From Phreatobacter stygius (GTDB taxonomy: Bacteria; Pseudomonadota; Alphaproteobacteria; Rhizobiales; Phreatobacteraceae), in the NCBI RefSeq assembly GCF_005144885.1, contig NZ_CP039690.1, forward strand, positions 4,663,001 to 4,727,000: a stretch of 64,000 nt of DNA, in the 5' to 3' direction. This document shows positions 36,821 to 46,500 of this stretch, in pieces. Each line of letters begins with the position of its first letter. Position 1 is the stretch's first letter. A program made the position numbers and the translations under genes. Below the pieces are notes generated by a model. The model worked only from the letters and a program-made list of their open reading frames with translations. It did no database searches and had not been told where the DNA came from.

Positions 36821-37951
36821 TCAGCAGGCGAGCTCTTCGATCAGGCCGGCGACGATCGTGCCGCGCGGCGTGATCGAGCGGATGTCGCAATATTCTTCCT
36901 TGGTATGGATCCCGCCGCCCCAGACGCCGAGCCCATCGAGCGTCGGTACGCCGAGCGCCCCGGTGAAATTGCCATCCGAGCCGCCGCCGGACTGCATGTG
37001 GTCGATCGGGAAGCCGTTGCGGTCGGCGATCGCCTTGGCCTTGGCGTAGATCGCCATGGTGCCTTCGGAGGCGACGAACAACGGCCGGACCGGACCTGCC
37101 TCGATGGTCACGCGCGTGCCGGGGAAGGGCGCTCTCAGCGTCTTCAGCCTGAGATCGATGTCGGCGACATCATCCGGCGTGGCCGCCACGCACAGCACCT
37201 CGGCCGAGCAGATCACCGGCACGACATTGACCCAGGTGCCGGCATTGACCCGGCCGACGGCAAAGGTCTGGCCACGCTCGTAGTCCGACCAGTCCTCGAC
37301 CGTCTCGATGATCCGCGCCATGGCGCGGATCGCGCTGACGCCGCGGCCGATGGCGGCCCCGGCATGCGAGGGTTTGCCGTGGACATGAATATTGTAGCGC
37401 AGCACGGCATGCCGACCGGACACGCAGACATGGTCGCGGCCGGGTTCCGGCACCAGCACATGAGCGGCCTTGCGCGCTTCGGCCTCGATGGTGGCGCGCG
37501 ACGAGGGGCTGCCGACTTCTTCGTCGGGAATCAGCACCACGGTGACCGAGCGCTTCAGCTTGCCGCCCTTGGCCGCGATCAGCTTGCCGAGCACATGCAA
37601 GGTCAGCACCGTGCCGCCTTTCATATCGGTGACACCCGGCCCGTAGAGCCGGTCGCCGTCGCGCCGGATCGGCAGCGGCCCGGCGAGGCTGCCGACCGCA
37701 TGAACCGTATCGACATGAGCCAGGATCAAGAGGCCCGGGCCCGGCTCATGGCCGTCGAGCCGGCCGATCAGCACGTCGGCGAAACCCATGGTGCCCGGCT
37801 GGCGCTCGATGCGGAAGCCCATGTCCCGGAGGTCGCGACCGCCCTCGTCGAGCATCCGGTTGACCGCTGCCGCGTCATAGGTCGGGCTTTCGATCGAGGC
37901 CCAGCGGATGATATCGGCGATGACGGCTTCGACATCGGTCGTGACGGGCAT
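36821..37951 (-). CDS. M20-family metallopeptidase, glutamate carboxypeptidase-like
   Basis: A 376-residue zinc exopeptidase started at MPVTTDVEAVIADI. Metal ligands are in ILAHVDTVH, VTDMKGG and LIPDEEVGSPSS, with the bridging Asp and catalytic Glu preserved, and the dimerisation-domain His in NIHVHGKPSHAG. The final His ligand is in GGGIHTKEEYC. It resembles carboxypeptidase G2-type enzymes that release C-terminal Glu. No signal peptide is seen, so it may act in the cytoplasm. Confidence 0.9.
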   Translation of the reverse strand: MPVTTDVEAVIADIIRWASIESPTYDAAAVNRMLDEGGRDLRDMGFRIERQPGTMGFADVLIGRLDGHEPGPGLLILAHVDTVHAVGSLAGPLPIRRDGDRLYGPGVTDMKGGTVLTLHVLGKLIAAKGGKLKRSVTVVLIPDEEVGSPSSRATIEAEARKAAHVLVPEPGRDHVCVSGRHAVLRYNIHVHGKPSHAGAAIGRGVSAIRAMARIIETVEDWSDYERGQTFAVGRVNAGTWVNVVPVICSAEVLCVAATPDDVADIDLRLKTLRAPFPGTRVTIEAGPVRPLFVASEGTMAIYAKAKAIADRNGFPIDHMQSGGGSDGNFTGALGVPTLDGLGVWGGGIHTKEEYCDIRSITPRGTIVAGLIEELAC

Positions 37952-38121
37952 GCAAGGCTCCTGGCGAGGGCATTTCCAAGGCGCGACGGACCGCCGCGCG
38001 AGCGAGGACAATGCGACAAGACGACGAGACGGAGCATTGGCCCGTTGTGATCAACGGCCCGCCACTCCAGTGCGCGCCGAGCCTAGTGCGGTTTGTCGCC
38101 GAGCGTCTACGCGCGTTGCCG

Positions 38122-39348
38122 CTACCGAGCTATGATGCCGAAATTCTCGCCGCCGAAGCGCTGCTCGATCTGGCGCAGCCGGGTGTCGTGGTCGGACCAG
38201 TTGAACAAACCCCGGCCGACGCCGGCACCGGGAACGCCGTTCAGCGCCGGCGGTGGCGACAGGCCACGGGCCAGCGGCGAGCCGATGGCATTCAGGTAGA
38301 GCAGGGCGCGCCGGCAATATTCCGCGGAGAGTGGACTGATCCGTGTCTCGTCCCAGCCAATACGGTATTTCATCAAGGCCTGACAGACATTGCCGCCCGA
38401 ACGCTCCCAGGCGCCGGCCAGATAGCTGACGCCGATCCGGATATTGGTTTCCGGGTCGAACAAAGTCTGCGCGGGGCCTTCGAAACCGACATCCCGCGCG
38501 ACGCTCGAACGCACCTGCATGATGCCGATCTCGTCGGCGCTGCCGACCGCATGCGGGTCATAGGCGCTTTCGATGGTGGCGATCGCATCGGCGAGGTCGA
38601 TCGGAACGCGGCTTGCCTCGGCATATTTCTTGATGGTCGGCAGGTGCGCCTCGCGGCCGATCGGATAGCGCTGGTCCGCGAAGGCGCGACCTTCGACACG
38701 CCGGGCCGGGGCTTCTGCAAAGGGCGGCGGGATATGCGGGGCGGCCGCCGGTGCCTCGGCCTTTGACGCTGCCGATGTGGCGGCGGCGGCTGCGGCGTCG
38801 GCGGGCGCGCCCGGCACATCCGCCGGCCGGGCCGCCGGCATGGGCGCGCGAGCCAGCGCCGGCGGCGTCCCCGGGGTGACCGCCATTTCCGGCTGTGCAC
38901 CGGCCGCGGCCTCGAAGGCTTCGTCGATGCGGCTCACCGACAGGCCCGGTGCGGGGCTCGCGGGCGTCGGCATGTCGAAGCTGCCGGCCGGCCGGGTCGC
39001 GCCGGCAAGCGCAGGTGCCGGCGGCGCCGGTGGAGTTGCCGCAACTGCGGCTGGGGTCGTTGCCGCGTCGATTGGAGCCCGGCCCGCCGGCGGCGTGGAC
39101 GCAGCCTCGGCGTCCGTCGTGGCCGTCGCTTCGGCCGGGATGTCCGGTCGCGCGACCGGCAAGGGCGCGGTGCGCGGGGCCCGGGCGGCAGGCCGATGGG
39201 CGCGCGGCGCCGTCGTGCTGGCCGGGGCGACCCGTGTCGGTGCCGGCGGCGACAAGTCGAGTTGGGCACGCGCGGGAGCCGAGGCCGGGACTGTGCCCAA
39301 CACCACGCCGACGCCCGCGAGCAGGAAGAAACGCATACCGGATCGCAT
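38122..39348 (-). CDS. Exported lytic transglycosylase with long Ala/Pro-rich linker
   Basis: About 408 residues. The N-terminus MRSGMRFFLLAGVGVVLG with ARAQ is a signal peptide; ATGs at 39372, 39348 and 39336 are all in frame and 39348 is a compromise. Residues about 35-210 are low-complexity Ala, Pro, Thr and Arg. The SLT domain follows with the catalytic Glu in ATIESAYDP, then GIMQVRSSVARDVG and NIRIGVSYLAG. The linker could span the peptidoglycan layer, as in other wall-bound transglycosylases. Confidence 0.88.
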   Translation of the reverse strand: MRSGMRFFLLAGVGVVLGTVPASAPARAQLDLSPPAPTRVAPASTTAPRAHRPAARAPRTAPLPVARPDIPAEATATTDAEAASTPPAGRAPIDAATTPAAVAATPPAPPAPALAGATRPAGSFDMPTPASPAPGLSVSRIDEAFEAAAGAQPEMAVTPGTPPALARAPMPAARPADVPGAPADAAAAAATSAASKAEAPAAAPHIPPPFAEAPARRVEGRAFADQRYPIGREAHLPTIKKYAEASRVPIDLADAIATIESAYDPHAVGSADEIGIMQVRSSVARDVGFEGPAQTLFDPETNIRIGVSYLAGAWERSGGNVCQALMKYRIGWDETRISPLSAEYCRRALLYLNAIGSPLARGLSPPPALNGVPGAGVGRGLFNWSDHDTRLRQIEQRFGGENFGIIAR

Positions 39349-39470
39349 GGCTGAAACTTTACCGCAGGCCATTTCAGAGCGCCACCATGAGCATTTTCGC
39401 GCGAATAGGAAGCCGTCTCGCGTGGCGAGAATGCGATTGGAACCAAGAGCTGGGCGATTGTCTCACGCGA

Positions 39471-39490
39471 TTGAGGCAAAACCGCCTCAA
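39471..39490 (-). terminator. Hairpin after the DMT transporter gene
   Basis: TTGAGGC (39471-39477) pairs with GCCTCAA (39484-39490). It is 8 bp beyond the transporter stop on the minus strand and lacks a T-run, so termination is uncertain. Confidence 0.45.
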
Positions 39491-39497
39491 CGGCTGT

Positions 39498-40370
39498 TCA
39501 CCGTGTCCGCATGCGGCTGCCAATCAGCACGACGAGAGCGACGGCGGCGGCAAAACCAAGGGTTTCCGGCCCGACTTTCTCGCCGATCAGCAGGGCCGCG
39601 ACCGCCAGCGTCACGAAAGTTTGAAGCAATTGCACCTGACTGACCCGGGCGATGCCGCCCATCGCCAGGCCGGCATTCCAGAAGAAGAAGCCGATGAACT
39701 GGCTGAACAGTGCCAGATAGATGAAGGCCCACCAGGCCTGTCGCGGCACGATTGCGAGGTCGGCGGGGCTGGTCAGCCAGGCCGCGGGCAGGGTGACCGG
39801 CAGGGACAGGGCCAGCATCCAGGAGACGACCTCCCAGCCAGGGCGCGAGCGGGTGAGCACGGCACTCACGGTATAGCCGATGGCGGAGGCCGCCACCGCC
39901 GCCAGCAGGAACAGGTCGCCAATTTCGAGATGCAGGCCGCCAGCCTGGCGCAGGGTGAAGGCCAGCACCAGCGCGGCGCCGGCCACACCGGCGAGCCAGA
40001 AGCCGGTCGAGGGCCGCTCGCCGGTGATCAGGGCCGAGGCTATTGCCGTTGCGAGCGGCAAGATGCCGAGCACGATGCCGCCATGGACCGATGGCACGGT
40101 GAGCATGGCGAGCGCGATGAACGCCGGGAAGCCGGTGATCAGCATCAGCGCCGCAAGTCCATAACCCGGCCATTCCGAACGCGGCGGCACGGTCTTGCGG
40201 CCGGCGGCCAGCAGGATCACGGCGACCAGACCGGCGAGCGCCGCGCGTCCAAAAGTCACGAACCAGGGGTCGAGATGACCGACCGCGATGCGTGTCATCG
40301 GCAAGGTCGCGCCGAAGATGACGACGCCGATGAAGCCGAGCAGGAGGCCGAGAGCTTTGCGGGAGGACAT
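39498..40370 (-). CDS. EamA/DMT-superfamily transporter
   Basis: A 290-residue inner membrane protein with ten predicted helices in two EamA repeats, about residues 8-138 and 150-283. The start of repeat one is FIGVVIFGATLPMTRIAVG, and repeat two has FLLAAVAASAIGYTVSAVL and SQFIGFFFWNAGLAMGG. These carriers export metabolites or amino acids; the substrate is unknown. It follows 80 bp after a TehA-like gene on the same strand. Confidence 0.9.
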   Translation of the reverse strand: MSSRKALGLLLGFIGVVIFGATLPMTRIAVGHLDPWFVTFGRAALAGLVAVILLAAGRKTVPPRSEWPGYGLAALMLITGFPAFIALAMLTVPSVHGGIVLGILPLATAIASALITGERPSTGFWLAGVAGAALVLAFTLRQAGGLHLEIGDLFLLAAVAASAIGYTVSAVLTRSRPGWEVVSWMLALSLPVTLPAAWLTSPADLAIVPRQAWWAFIYLALFSQFIGFFFWNAGLAMGGIARVSQVQLLQTFVTLAVAALLIGEKVGPETLGFAAAVALVVLIGSRMRTR

Positions 40371-40452
40371 TCAAATGGGGCTTGCGCGAAACGGGCCGCG
40401 ACCATCGGGCCGGTCGGCCTTCGGAACAAGCGCTTTTCGCTGATGAGACCGA

Positions 40453-41400
40453 TCACCGGCCGGGTGCCGGTCCGCGGAAGGTCCCCAATCGGGCCATGAG
40501 AGCCCACAGGGTGCGCAGGGCGATCCAGCCGATGATCAGGTTGGCCGCAAGGAACAGCAGCGGCGCCAGCGCGGTGACCGGCGCACCGGCGCCACGCTCG
40601 ACCAGCCGAAGCGCCGCCAGCGGCAGCGCCGAGATGCCGAATGTATAGGCCCAGGCCGCCTGTCCGAAAGGCTGCTCGCGCAGCCAGGGCGCCAGTCGCA
40701 GCAGGACCAGGGCCTGGAAGCAGCCATAACCGAACAGCATGAGCGCCAGGGGCGTCGAGCCTGGCTGATCCGTCAGCGCCATGAGGGCGACGCTGGCGAC
40801 GGCCGCCGGCGCCATATGCACGCCGAGCGTCGCGCGCTGGCCGGGCGGCAGGGTCGTCAGCAGCAGACGTTTGATGATCACCGGTTCCATGGCCAGGAAC
40901 GACAGGAGGCCGAGGCCGAAGAACAGCCAGCCGGTGTCCGCCTGGCCGAACGAGCCGGCGGCCAGCGCCGCCACCAGGCTGCCGCCGACGGTCGGCATGT
41001 AGAGCACCGGCGTGGTGTCCTCGACCACCCGCCCGCCCTGCCAGAGCGCCCCGATGCCCCAGACCGCAAAGCCGAGCACGCCGGCCAGGCCCGCGAGGAA
41101 CATGAGCCAGGCGAGGTTTGGCAGGTGCGGGGCCAGCGCCAGGCTGGCGATCAAGGTGGAGACCGGGATCAGCGAGGCGAGCATGCCCTGGGCCGGGTGC
41201 ATCACATCGGCCAGAGCCGCCTCAGGGTCGGTCAGCCAGAGCCTGACATAGGCAATGGCGAGGCCGAGCCAGATCACGGCCGCGGCGATCGCCAGGGTTT
41301 CACCGATGAAGGCCGGCGCTCCCCACAGGCGCGCGGCCACCCGCCAGCCATTGCCGAGGCCGCCAATGCCAAGGACCATCCCGAACAGCATGGGGCGCAT
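40453..41400 (-). CDS. TehA/SLAC1-family anion or dicarboxylate transporter
   Basis: A 315-residue membrane protein with about ten helices. The first helix has FGMVLGIGGLGNGWRVA, the family signature, and LGVHMAPAAVASVALMAL with FGYGCFQALVLLRL are found in the second half. In plants SLAC1 is an anion channel and in bacteria TehA gives tellurite resistance when overproduced. The phenylalanine that gates the HiTehA pore cannot be placed with certainty here. Transcribed with the DMT gene. Confidence 0.87.
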   Translation of the reverse strand: MRPMLFGMVLGIGGLGNGWRVAARLWGAPAFIGETLAIAAAVIWLGLAIAYVRLWLTDPEAALADVMHPAQGMLASLIPVSTLIASLALAPHLPNLAWLMFLAGLAGVLGFAVWGIGALWQGGRVVEDTTPVLYMPTVGGSLVAALAAGSFGQADTGWLFFGLGLLSFLAMEPVIIKRLLLTTLPPGQRATLGVHMAPAAVASVALMALTDQPGSTPLALMLFGYGCFQALVLLRLAPWLREQPFGQAAWAYTFGISALPLAALRLVERGAGAPVTALAPLLFLAANLIIGWIALRTLWALMARLGTFRGPAPGR

Positions 41401-41446
41401 GTCTGGAGCGGTCCTTCGGTTCGGTTGCGCAGGCGATCAGGCGATC

Positions 41447-41836
41447 CTAGTTCAGTTCATCCTTGCGGACGAGCCGGCCTTCCTCGGCCTTGAAATAGAA
41501 CTGCGAGGCGACCAGCCAGCCCTTCAACGGGCGAAGCGGCGGGATGCAGGTGGCAAGGCCGAAGGGCAAGGTGACGACGAGGTGCACCCACAGCGGCGCC
41601 TGGTATTTCACCTCCAGCCACAACGCCAGGATCACCAGCGGCACGCAGGCGAACATCATGACGAAGAAGGCCGGGCCGTCGGCCGGATCGGCGAAGCTGT
41701 AGTCGAGGCCGCAAACCTCGCATTTCGGCCGAAGCTTCAGGAAGCCGTCGAACAGGTGCCCGTCACCGCAGCGCGGGCATCGGCCGCGGACACCGGTGTG
41801 GAACGGCGACAGTTCTGGCCAAACGCGGTCCGACAT
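41447..41836 (-). CDS. DUF983 membrane protein
   Basis: About 129 residues from MSDRVWPELSPFHTG. Two CxxC pairs (RCPRCGDG and KCEVCGLD) form a probable zinc ribbon at the N-terminus, then ADPADGPAFFVMMF marks DUF983, with two membrane spans near residues 60-80 and 92-112. An in-frame ATG at 41869 is possible. DUF983 proteins are often near cytochrome oxidase genes but not here. Divergent from the MocR regulator across an operator region. Confidence 0.87.
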   Translation of the reverse strand: MSDRVWPELSPFHTGVRGRCPRCGDGHLFDGFLKLRPKCEVCGLDYSFADPADGPAFFVMMFACVPLVILALWLEVKYQAPLWVHLVVTLPFGLATCIPPLRPLKGWLVASQFYFKAEEGRLVRKDELN

Positions 41837-41885
41837 GACAGGCCTTTCTGGTCGCGCGGGATGGCTCATCTCGGCCGACCGGTCT

Positions 41886-41909
41886 TTGTATGGATATATC
41901 TCCATACAA
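41886..41909. promoter_or_regulatory. 24-bp palindrome, probable operator of the MocR regulator
   Basis: TTGTATGGA (41886-41894) and TCCATACAA (41901-41909) are perfect 9-bp arms around TATATC, between divergent genes. A partial copy, CTCCATCGTATG (41923-41934), follows. MocR/PdxR regulators usually bind spaced repeats upstream of their own gene, so autoregulation is likely. Confidence 0.65.
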
Positions 41910-41913
41910 GGCG

Positions 41914-41941
41914 TTGAATTTGTCTCCATCGTATGTAATAT
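41914..41941 (+). promoter_or_regulatory. Promoter of the MocR regulator
   Basis: TTGAAT at 41914-41919, 16-bp spacer, TAATAT at 41936-41941. It overlaps the partial operator copy, so bound regulator would block it. The start codon lies 48 bp beyond. Confidence 0.5.
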
Positions 41942-41989
41942 GTATGCAGACGATGTCAAGGCGACAAAGCCGCGGGCGGGGGCAAGGTG

Positions 41990-43378
41990 ATGACGCAGTG
42001 GGTGCCGGATCTGAGTGCGGGCGGCGGGCCGAAATATCTGGCGATCGCCTCGGCTCTTGCCGCCGACATCCGGTCAGGCCGGCTCAAGCCGGGCGACGCC
42101 TTGCCGCCGCAGCGCGAATTGGCCAGGCTGATCGGGGTCGATCTGACCACGGTGACACGAGCCTTCAATGAGGCGCGCCGCGACGGCCTGATCGGCGCCA
42201 ATGGCCGGCGCGGCAGTTTTGTGCTCGGACCGGGCTCGGCCCGGCGCACCATCCCGCCGGTCGCGCCAGTGGCGGTCGACTGGCGCATGAATTTGCCGCC
42301 GACGCCGGCGCGGCTGCATCTCGCCGACCGGTTCGATGAAGGCTTTCGCGCCGTGCTCCAGGCACCGGATGCCGCCGAGCGCCTGCAATACCAGCAGGCC
42401 GGCGGCGCGCTGCCCGACCGCATGGCCGGCGCCGAGTGGCTGAAGGGCCGGCTCGGCGAGCTCGCCGAGGACCGGGTCGTCATTGCCGCCGGCGCGCAGA
42501 ACGCGCTCGCCTCGATCTGCCGGTTGCTGCTCGGTTCCGGCGATGCGGTGGTGACCGGCGAACTGACCTTTCCGGGCATGAAATCGGTCGCAGAACGGCT
42601 CGGTGTCGGGCTGATTCCGCTGGCGGGCGATGCCCTTGGCCTCGACCCGGATCGTCTTGAAGCGCTTTGCCGGGTGCACCGGCCGAAGGCACTCTATTGC
42701 GTCCCGACCATGGACAATCCGACGACCGTCACCCTGAGCGTTGAGCGTCGCGCCGCGCTTGGCGCCATCGCCCGCCGGCATGGCCTGTGGATCATCGAGG
42801 ACGACGCCTATGGCGATCTGCGGAGCGAACCGATGCCGGCCATCGCCCGGCTCGCACCCGACCGGACCTGGCATATCGCCTCGCTCGCCAAGAGCGTCTC
42901 GCCGGCGTTGCGGGTGGCCTATGTCGCGGTTCCCGGCACCGGCGACGGCCTGCGGCTGGGCGCCGAAATCCATGCGGCCTGCGTGATGGCACCGCCGTTG
43001 AACGCGGCGTTGGCCTCGCTCTGGGTCCGGGACGGTTCGCTCGCCGAGATCGTTGCCGCCATGCGCGGCGAAAACCGGGCGAGGCAGGAGATCATGACGG
43101 AGGTGCTCGCCGGGCACGATCTTGCGGGCGATCCGGAGGCGCCCCATGCCTGGTTGACCCTGCCGGACCGGTGGGAGCGCGAGGCGTTTTCGACCGCGCT
43201 CCGCCAGGCGGGGCTTGCGGTCGTCTCCAGCGACGCCTTCGCGGTGACCGACCGGCCGCCCAATGCCGTCAGGCTGTCGCTCGGCAGTCTTGCCGATCTG
43301 GGCGCGCTCCGCCGTGCCGCGCGCCTGATCGATGCCCTGCTGACCGGTTCGGGACAGCCGCTGGCTGCCTTCGTCTAA
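41990..43378 (+). CDS. MocR-type regulator: GntR winged helix fused to PLP aminotransferase-like domain
   Basis: A 462-residue regulator. The first 80 residues form the GntR domain (ADIRSGRLKPGDALPPQRELA, then DLTTVTRAFNEARRDGL). The rest is a fold-type I aminotransferase domain with YCVPTMDNPTTVT, IIEDDAYGDL and the PLP lysine in ASLAKSVSPALRVAYV. MocR proteins sense PLP, GABA or taurine and usually activate a neighbouring gene. The divergent gene here is DUF983, so its target may be elsewhere. The preceding GTG at 41987 is an alternative start. Confidence 0.93.
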   Translation: MTQWVPDLSAGGGPKYLAIASALAADIRSGRLKPGDALPPQRELARLIGVDLTTVTRAFNEARRDGLIGANGRRGSFVLGPGSARRTIPPVAPVAVDWRMNLPPTPARLHLADRFDEGFRAVLQAPDAAERLQYQQAGGALPDRMAGAEWLKGRLGELAEDRVVIAAGAQNALASICRLLLGSGDAVVTGELTFPGMKSVAERLGVGLIPLAGDALGLDPDRLEALCRVHRPKALYCVPTMDNPTTVTLSVERRAALGAIARRHGLWIIEDDAYGDLRSEPMPAIARLAPDRTWHIASLAKSVSPALRVAYVAVPGTGDGLRLGAEIHAACVMAPPLNAALASLWVRDGSLAEIVAAMRGENRARQEIMTEVLAGHDLAGDPEAPHAWLTLPDRWEREAFSTALRQAGLAVVSSDAFAVTDRPPNAVRLSLGSLADLGALRRAARLIDALLTGSGQPLAAFV

Positions 43379-43505
43379 CGACCGGCTCCGACATTAACCT
43401 TGCAGGGTTCCGTTTGGTCAGACAATTTATACCACAGGGATTAACCCGTAATTCTTGGAATTGCCGCTAGTTTTCACGATCGGGGTGTTGAAGGCGGCGG
43501 GCGAC

Positions 43506-46500
43506 GTGACTGATCAGATGATGGAGGCTTGCGACGACGGCCCTGGCAAGTCCGGGCGCGATCGACAGGAAAGCCTGCTCGCCCTGCACGAAACCGCGCT
43601 CGACGCGATCACTCATGGCCTCTGCGTCTTCGATGCCGCCTATCGGATCGCGCTGCACAATCGACGTTTCCTCGAGCTTTTCGGCCTGGCCGCGGCGGTG
43701 GTTCGTCCGGGCCTTGCCATGCGCGACCTGCTGAAACACAGCGCCGATCGCGGCAATTTCGTCGGCGTGGCCTTCGATGCCGTCTGGCAGGCCCGGTCCC
43801 AGCGCCTGGCTCGCGCCGAACCTTTCGACGACTGCCAGGCCCTCGCTGACGGCCGTATCATCGCCATCAGCTATCGTCCGACCACCGATGGCGGCTGGGT
43901 CGCGACCTATGCCGATGTCACCGCCCATCACCGCCTGGAGCAAGCCTACCGACTTCAGGTGATGCGCTTCGAACAGGCGCTCGGCAACATGGCGCATGGC
44001 CTTGCCATGTACGGTCCCGATGAGCGGCTGATCGTCTGCAACCGCCACTATATCGAGCATTTCGACCTCGATCCCGCGGTCGTGCAGCCGGGCGTCAGCC
44101 TTTACGACGTGCTGCAGCATTTCATCGACCGGGGCACCTATGTCGGGATGACCGGGCAGGAGCTCTATGACGAATCGCACCGCCGGCTGACCGAAGTCGG
44201 CCGCTGCGATTTCGTCCGGCCGCTCGCCGACGGGCGCTATCTGTCGATCCGCAACCGCCCGACGGCTGGCGGCGGCTGGGTCATCACCAGCGAGGACATC
44301 ACCGATCGCGAGCACGCCGCCGAAGAACTGCGTGAACAGCATCGCCGGTTCGATGCCGCCTTGAACAACATGTCGCAAGGCCTGTGCATGTTCGACGGCC
44401 AGCACCGCCTGACCGTCTGCAACGAACAATATATCAGCATGTTCAGGGCCGACCCGGCGGTCGTGAAGCCCGGCGTCAGCTTGCGCGGCGTGTTCGAGCA
44501 CGGCGTGGCGATCGGCATCTATCCAGGTGCCACGGCCGAGGAACTGGTCGAACGCCGGATGGCCGCCATGGCCGACCGCGTGACCAAGACCTATGACCAG
44601 AAAATGGCCGACGGCCGGCGGATCGAGATCACCATTTGCCCGCTGCCGGACGGCGGCTGGATCGGCACCTTCGAGGATGTCACCGATCTGCGCCAGGTCG
44701 AAGCCGAGCGGGCCATGGCCATTGCCGAGGTCCAGGAGCAGAACCTGCTGCTCGACGCAACACTGGACAGCATGGCACAGGGGCTTTGCGTGTTCGACCC
44801 GGACCTGCGGGTGGTCGTCCGCAACAAGCGCTATCTGGAGTTCTACGGACTGGATCCCGAGGCCTGCAAACCGGGCACGCCGCTGATCGACCTGATGCGC
44901 CTCAGCGTCGCGCGCGGCATCCACCTGCAGGGCTATGATGCCGATGCGGTGATGGCCGATTTCAAGGCCCGGCTCCTCGACAAGGGCGAGCCTATGCTGA
45001 CCCGTCGGCTTGCCGATGGTCGGGTCGTCGCGGTCCGGTCGCGACCGATGGCGAATGGCGGCTGGGTCACGACATTTGAGGACATTACCGAGCGCGAGCG
45101 TGCGGCCGAGGAGCTGAGCGAGCAATATCGGCGCTTCGATGCGGCGCTCAACAACATGGCCCACGGCCTGTGCATGCTCGACGAGCGCCTCAGCCTGATC
45201 GTCTGCAACCAGCGCTATCTCGACATGTACCGCCTGTCGCCCGACGTGGTCCGGCCCGGCGTCAGCATGCGCAAGATCGTCGAGCACAGCGTCGCCATCG
45301 GCAATTACCAGGACATGTCGGCGGACGACCTGCTCAAGGGTTATTTCGAGCGCCTGAGAGCCGGCAACTACGTTTCCCATCGTCAACTGGCCGACGGACG
45401 CATTTTCAAGGTCGTCTACGAGCCGATGGAGCATGGCGGCTGGGTCGCCACCCACGAGGACGTCACCGAGCGGCACAAGGCCGAGCAGCATATCGCCCAC
45501 ATGGCCCATCATGACGCGCTGACCGACCTGCCGAACCGCGTGCTGTTCCGCGACAAGATGGCCGAAGGCCTGACCGACGTGGAGCACGGTGGCGATCCGC
45601 TGGCGGTCTTCTGCCTCGACCTCGACCATTTCAAGAGTGTCAACGATACGCTCGGCCATCCCGTCGGTGACCGCCTGCTGCGCGCGGTCTCCGAGCGGTT
45701 GATGCTCGCGGTCGGGCCGCAGGGCACGATCGCGCGGCTCGGTGGCGACGAATTCGCCATCCTCATGCGGACGGCCCGGCCGCAGGACTCGGAGGCCCTG
45801 GCGCGTCGCCTGGTGGCGCTGATGGCCGAACCCTTCGTCATCGACGGCCAGGTGATCAATACCGGCTCGAGCATTGGCATCGCGGTCGCACCGCAGGACG
45901 GCACCGCCGCCGACCATTTGATGAAATGCGCCGATCTGGCGCTCTATCGGGCGAAATCCGAGGGCCGCGGCATGTTCCGCTTCTTCGAGCCGGACATGAG
46001 CGCGCGCATCCAGGCCCGGCGCGAGCTGGAACTCGACCTTCGCCAGGCGTTGGGCGCCGGCGAGTTCCATCTGGTGTTCCAGCCGCAGGTGCGCGCCGCA
46101 ACCGAAGTGCTGACCGGCTTCGAAACGTTGCTGCGCTGGACCCACCCTGCACGCGGCGCGGTCTCGCCGGCCGAATTCATTCCGCTGGCCGAGGAGACCG
46201 GCCTGATCCTGCCGATCGGCGAATGGGTCTTGCGCGGCGCCTGCATGGAGGCGGCGCGCTGGCCCGATCCGATCAAGGTGGCGGTCAATCTGTCGCCGGT
46301 CCAGTTCAAGAACCGCAGCCTGGTGGCCATGGTGGTGAACGCGCTGGCCGCCTCCGGCTTGCCGCCGCACCGGCTGGAGCTGGAAATCACCGAGGCCGTG
46401 CTGCTGCAGAAGGACGACGTTACCATCGCCATGCTGCATGAGCTCAGAGCGCTCGGCATCCGCATCTCGATGGACGATTTCGGCGTCGGCTATTCCTCGC

